Shown here piece by piece: positions 30,319 through 32,319 of a DNA stretch of 32,319 bases. This DNA is from an uncultured Butyricicoccus sp. (GTDB taxonomy: Bacteria; Bacillota; Clostridia; Oscillospirales; Butyricicoccaceae): positions 1-32,319 of the forward strand of contig URFQ01000021.1 of assembly GCA_900547195.1 (NCBI GenBank). The letters are read 5' to 3'. The position numbers were made by a program, and so were the translations under genes. Position 1 is the first letter of the stretch; each line of letters begins with the position of its first letter. A model generated the notes under the pieces. That model made no database searches. It was not told where the DNA came from and was given only the letters and a program-made list of their open reading frames with translations.

Positions 30319-31578
30319 TTAAAAATAATTCATCGGGTTTACAGTAGAGCCGTTGACATAAACCTCAAAATGCAGATGGTTGCCGGTTGAGTTGCCGGTT
30401 GAGCCGACCTTGCCGATCTGCTGTCCGGCGGACACGCTCGCGCCCGCTGAAACCAGACGGCTGGACAGATGGGCATACGCAGTCATCAGGCCGCCGCCGT
30501 GGCTGATGACAATATAATTGCCATAGGACGACGAATAATAGCTTTGCGAAACCGTGCCGGACTTTGCCGCCAGTACCGGGCTGCCGCCCGGGGCCGGGAT
30601 ATCGGTGCCCTTATGGAACTTGCGCGTGCCGTAAATGGGATGGGTACGCCAGCCATAGCCGCTGCCCGCGCTGCCCGAGGGCGCCGGCCAGACGAGGCCG
30701 CCGACGCTCGCAGAAGTGGAATAGGATCCGCCCGAACTGCCGCCGCTGCCGCCGTTCGACGACGACTGCTGCTTTTTGCGCGCCGCTTCCTCAGCCGCTT
30801 TCCTGGCCGCCTCGGCTTCCCGGCGGGAAATCTCCGCGATCTCGTCGCTGATGCGCTCCTGCTCGTCCGCCAGCTCGTCGTCTTCCTTCTGCGCCTGATT
30901 CTGATCGCTCTCCAGCTTCTTAGTCAACGTCTGAACCTCCTGCTTTTGGAGGATCAGGGCGTCGTATTTGGACTCCAGCGTACTCTTGTACGCCTCCTGA
31001 TCGGCCTTATCTTCTTCCAGCGCGGTCTTGGCGTCCTCAAGCTTCTGCTTGGCCTCCTTGTAATCGGAAACAACCTTTTTGTCGCCTTCCATGACCTCGC
31101 CGACGATCTCCATACGGGAAAGCATCTCGCCAAAGCTATTAGAACCCAAAATAACGTCCAGATAGCTGATGTCGTTGCCGTTTTCATACATCACGCGCAT
31201 ACGGGTCTCAAAGATTTCGGTCTTTTCGTCCAGCTCTTTCTGCGCGACGACAATTTCTTCCTCCTTGGTCTCAATTTCGTCGGCCAAACGCACAATAACC
31301 GTCTCGGTTGCGTTAATGTCTTCCTGGGTCAGGCTCATCTGGGTTTTAAGCGCCTGCAATTTTTTAGTATTGCTGTTGATCTGGCTTTCCAGATCGTCAA
31401 TGACCGCCTGAATCTCAGCACGCTGCTTGTCGAGGGACGAAATTTGTCCTTTGAGTTCCTTGACCGAAGCCGCCTTGGCGGTGGCGATCGCGGAAATCAG
31501 GCTGCCGCCCGCAATGCTTACAACCAGGATGATTGCAATCGCCGCAGCGATTGTACGAATTGCTTTTTTACTCAGCAT
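30319..31578 (-). CDS. Coiled-coil M23 peptidoglycan endopeptidase (EnvC/PcsB-like)
   Basis: This 419-residue exported protein has an N-terminal signal or membrane segment (about 6-33), a long coiled coil (about 38-290), a Ser/Gly linker and a C-terminal LytM/M23 domain (about 300-415). The zinc and catalytic residues are complete: His322-x3-Asp326 (HKGTD), His370 (AYAH) and His401-Leu-His403 (HLHFEV). The start is ATG 31578, preceded by GGAGGGAGG. It lies 19 bases after ftsX, so it is very probably the hydrolase that the FtsEX complex switches on through its coiled coil, as with EnvC, PcsB and CwlO. That link is inference from gene order and domain layout. Confidence 0.94.
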   Translation of the reverse strand: MLSKKAIRTIAAAIAIILVVSIAGGSLISAIATAKAASVKELKGQISSLDKQRAEIQAVIDDLESQINSNTKKLQALKTQMSLTQEDINATETVIVRLADEIETKEEEIVVAQKELDEKTEIFETRMRVMYENGNDISYLDVILGSNSFGEMLSRMEIVGEVMEGDKKVVSDYKEAKQKLEDAKTALEEDKADQEAYKSTLESKYDALILQKQEVQTLTKKLESDQNQAQKEDDELADEQERISDEIAEISRREAEAARKAAEEAARKKQQSSSNGGSGGSSGGSYSTSASVGGLVWPAPSGSAGSGYGWRTHPIYGTRKFHKGTDIPAPGGSPVLAAKSGTVSQSYYSSSYGNYIVISHGGGLMTAYAHLSSRLVSAGASVSAGQQIGKVGSTGNSTGNHLHFEVYVNGSTVNPMNYF

Positions 31579-31597
31579 AGGGTCCTCCCTCCTTCCA

Positions 31598-32319
31598 TCA
31601 AACATCCAGGAACCGGCGCATGGACAGCACCGAGCCGCCAACGCCGATGATCACGCCTGCCCCCAAATAGATTGCAACCATGATCATGCCAAACTCATGG
31701 AACGCCGCCATTTTAAACGCAGACAGCGCGCTTGTAACGGTCTCCGCCAGTTTTTCATAAATGCCCCATTCGGCGAGCGCGCCAAGGCCGCCGGCCACCA
31801 GGCCGAGCAGCATCCCCTCAATGATAAACGGCCAGCGGATAAACCAGTTGGTCGCGCCGACCATTTTTTCAATTGCGATCTCCTCGCGGCGAGCAAACAT
31901 GGCCAGTTTGACCGTATTGGAGATGATAAAGATCGAAATTGCGCCAAGCGCCGCGATCAGCGTCAGGGAAACAACCTGGAAGACCCGGCGCGCACGCACC
32001 AGCATGTCCAGCGTGTCCTCACGGACAACGACCTTTGCTACGCCCGCAATCCTAGAAATTTCCTTTTCGGTCTGGTCGGCCAGCGAAATATCGTCCAGCG
32101 TGATACGATATCCGTCGCGCATGAAGTTGTTGTTCGCATCATAGCCTTCAAGGATGCCGCCGTCCTCGCCAAGCTGGTCGCGCAGATCTTCCAAGGAATC
32201 TTCCTTGGACTGGAACTCAACGGTCTTAACGTTGTCCACCGCCTGGATTTCGGATTCCAGCGACCGCGCCTCGGCAGACGTAAACGACTCATCAATAAAC
32301 AGCATGATCTCGCTGTTCT
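31598..32319 (-). CDS. ftsX: Cell division protein FtsX, 5' end outside the window
   Basis: The frame is open to the right edge, so the N-terminus (cytoplasmic start and first membrane segment) is missing. The visible 240 or so residues begin in the extracellular domain and continue with three membrane segments (about VVSLTLIAALGAISIFII, the stretch around IIEGMLLGLVAGGLGAL, and MIMVAIYLGAGVIIGVGGSVL). The cytoplasmic loop ARREEIAIEKMVGATNWFIRWPF is the FtsX/MacB signature that contacts the FtsE ATPase. FtsEX uses ATP to activate a peptidoglycan hydrolase, most likely the M23 protein next door. ftsE is expected just beyond the edge. Confidence 0.95.
   Translation of the reverse strand, partial: NSEIMLFIDESFTSAEARSLESEIQAVDNVKTVEFQSKEDSLEDLRDQLGEDGGILEGYDANNNFMRDGYRITLDDISLADQTEKEISRIAGVAKVVVREDTLDMLVRARRVFQVVSLTLIAALGAISIFIISNTVKLAMFARREEIAIEKMVGATNWFIRWPFIIEGMLLGLVAGGLGALAEWGIYEKLAETVTSALSAFKMAAFHEFGMIMVAIYLGAGVIIGVGGSVLSMRRFLDV

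Overview
The window looks like a chromosomal housekeeping region from a GC-rich, spore-forming member of the Clostridia, probably an Oscillospirales/Ruminococcaceae-type gut bacterium. The evidence is the gene content (SpoIID and BofA sporulation proteins, an FtsX/M23/S41 cell-wall cluster, TrmFO, RsfS, YqeK), strong AGGAGG-type ribosome binding sites, consensus TTGACA-17-TATAAT promoters, and codons dominated by G/C at the third position. No rRNA, tRNA, CRISPR array, insertion sequence, prophage or other sign of transfer was found. The taxonomic placement is inference.

Layout. At the left edge, two plus-strand genes (the 3' end of a SpoIID/LytB-domain gene, then queA) converge on parE-parC, a minus-strand operon for a type IIA topoisomerase; they share a bidirectional terminator. 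A small plus-strand bofA lies divergent to parE. Next comes a gene-free stretch of about 230 bases (roughly 6240-6470) with three small hairpins and several C-runs (minus strand) between two terminators. From 6523 to the right edge every gene is on the minus strand. In transcription order (right to left) these are ftsX (partial), an M23 peptidase, an S41 protease, greA, lysS, a TrmH-family RNA methyltransferase, dprA, topA, trmFO, plsX, acpP, rnc, smc, ftsY, rph, rdgB, yhbY, nadD, yqeK, an LCP-family gene, rsfS, leuS and rpsU.

How they work together. The long block joins several groups that sit in separate operons in Bacillus: division and cell-wall remodelling (ftsX/M23/S41), transcription and translation (greA, lysS), DNA uptake and topology plus tRNA modification (dprA-topA-trmFO), lipid and chromosome (plsX-acpP-rnc-smc-ftsY), RNA and nucleotide quality control (rph-rdgB), and ribosome/NAD maintenance (yhbY-nadD-yqeK-LCP-rsfS-leuS). 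Internal promoters are clear before greA, acpP and rpsU and plausible before smc. Intrinsic terminators or hairpins follow the M23 gene, lysS, acpP, rnc and rpsU.

No new multi-gene system is visible. The observations most worth checking are small: a ribosome binding site separated from the queA start by a perfect hairpin, a possible C-rich structured RNA between rpsU and bofA, a palindromic element between rsfS and leuS, a terminator sitting almost on the S41 protease ribosome binding site, and a type IIA topoisomerase pair with unusual motif residues.
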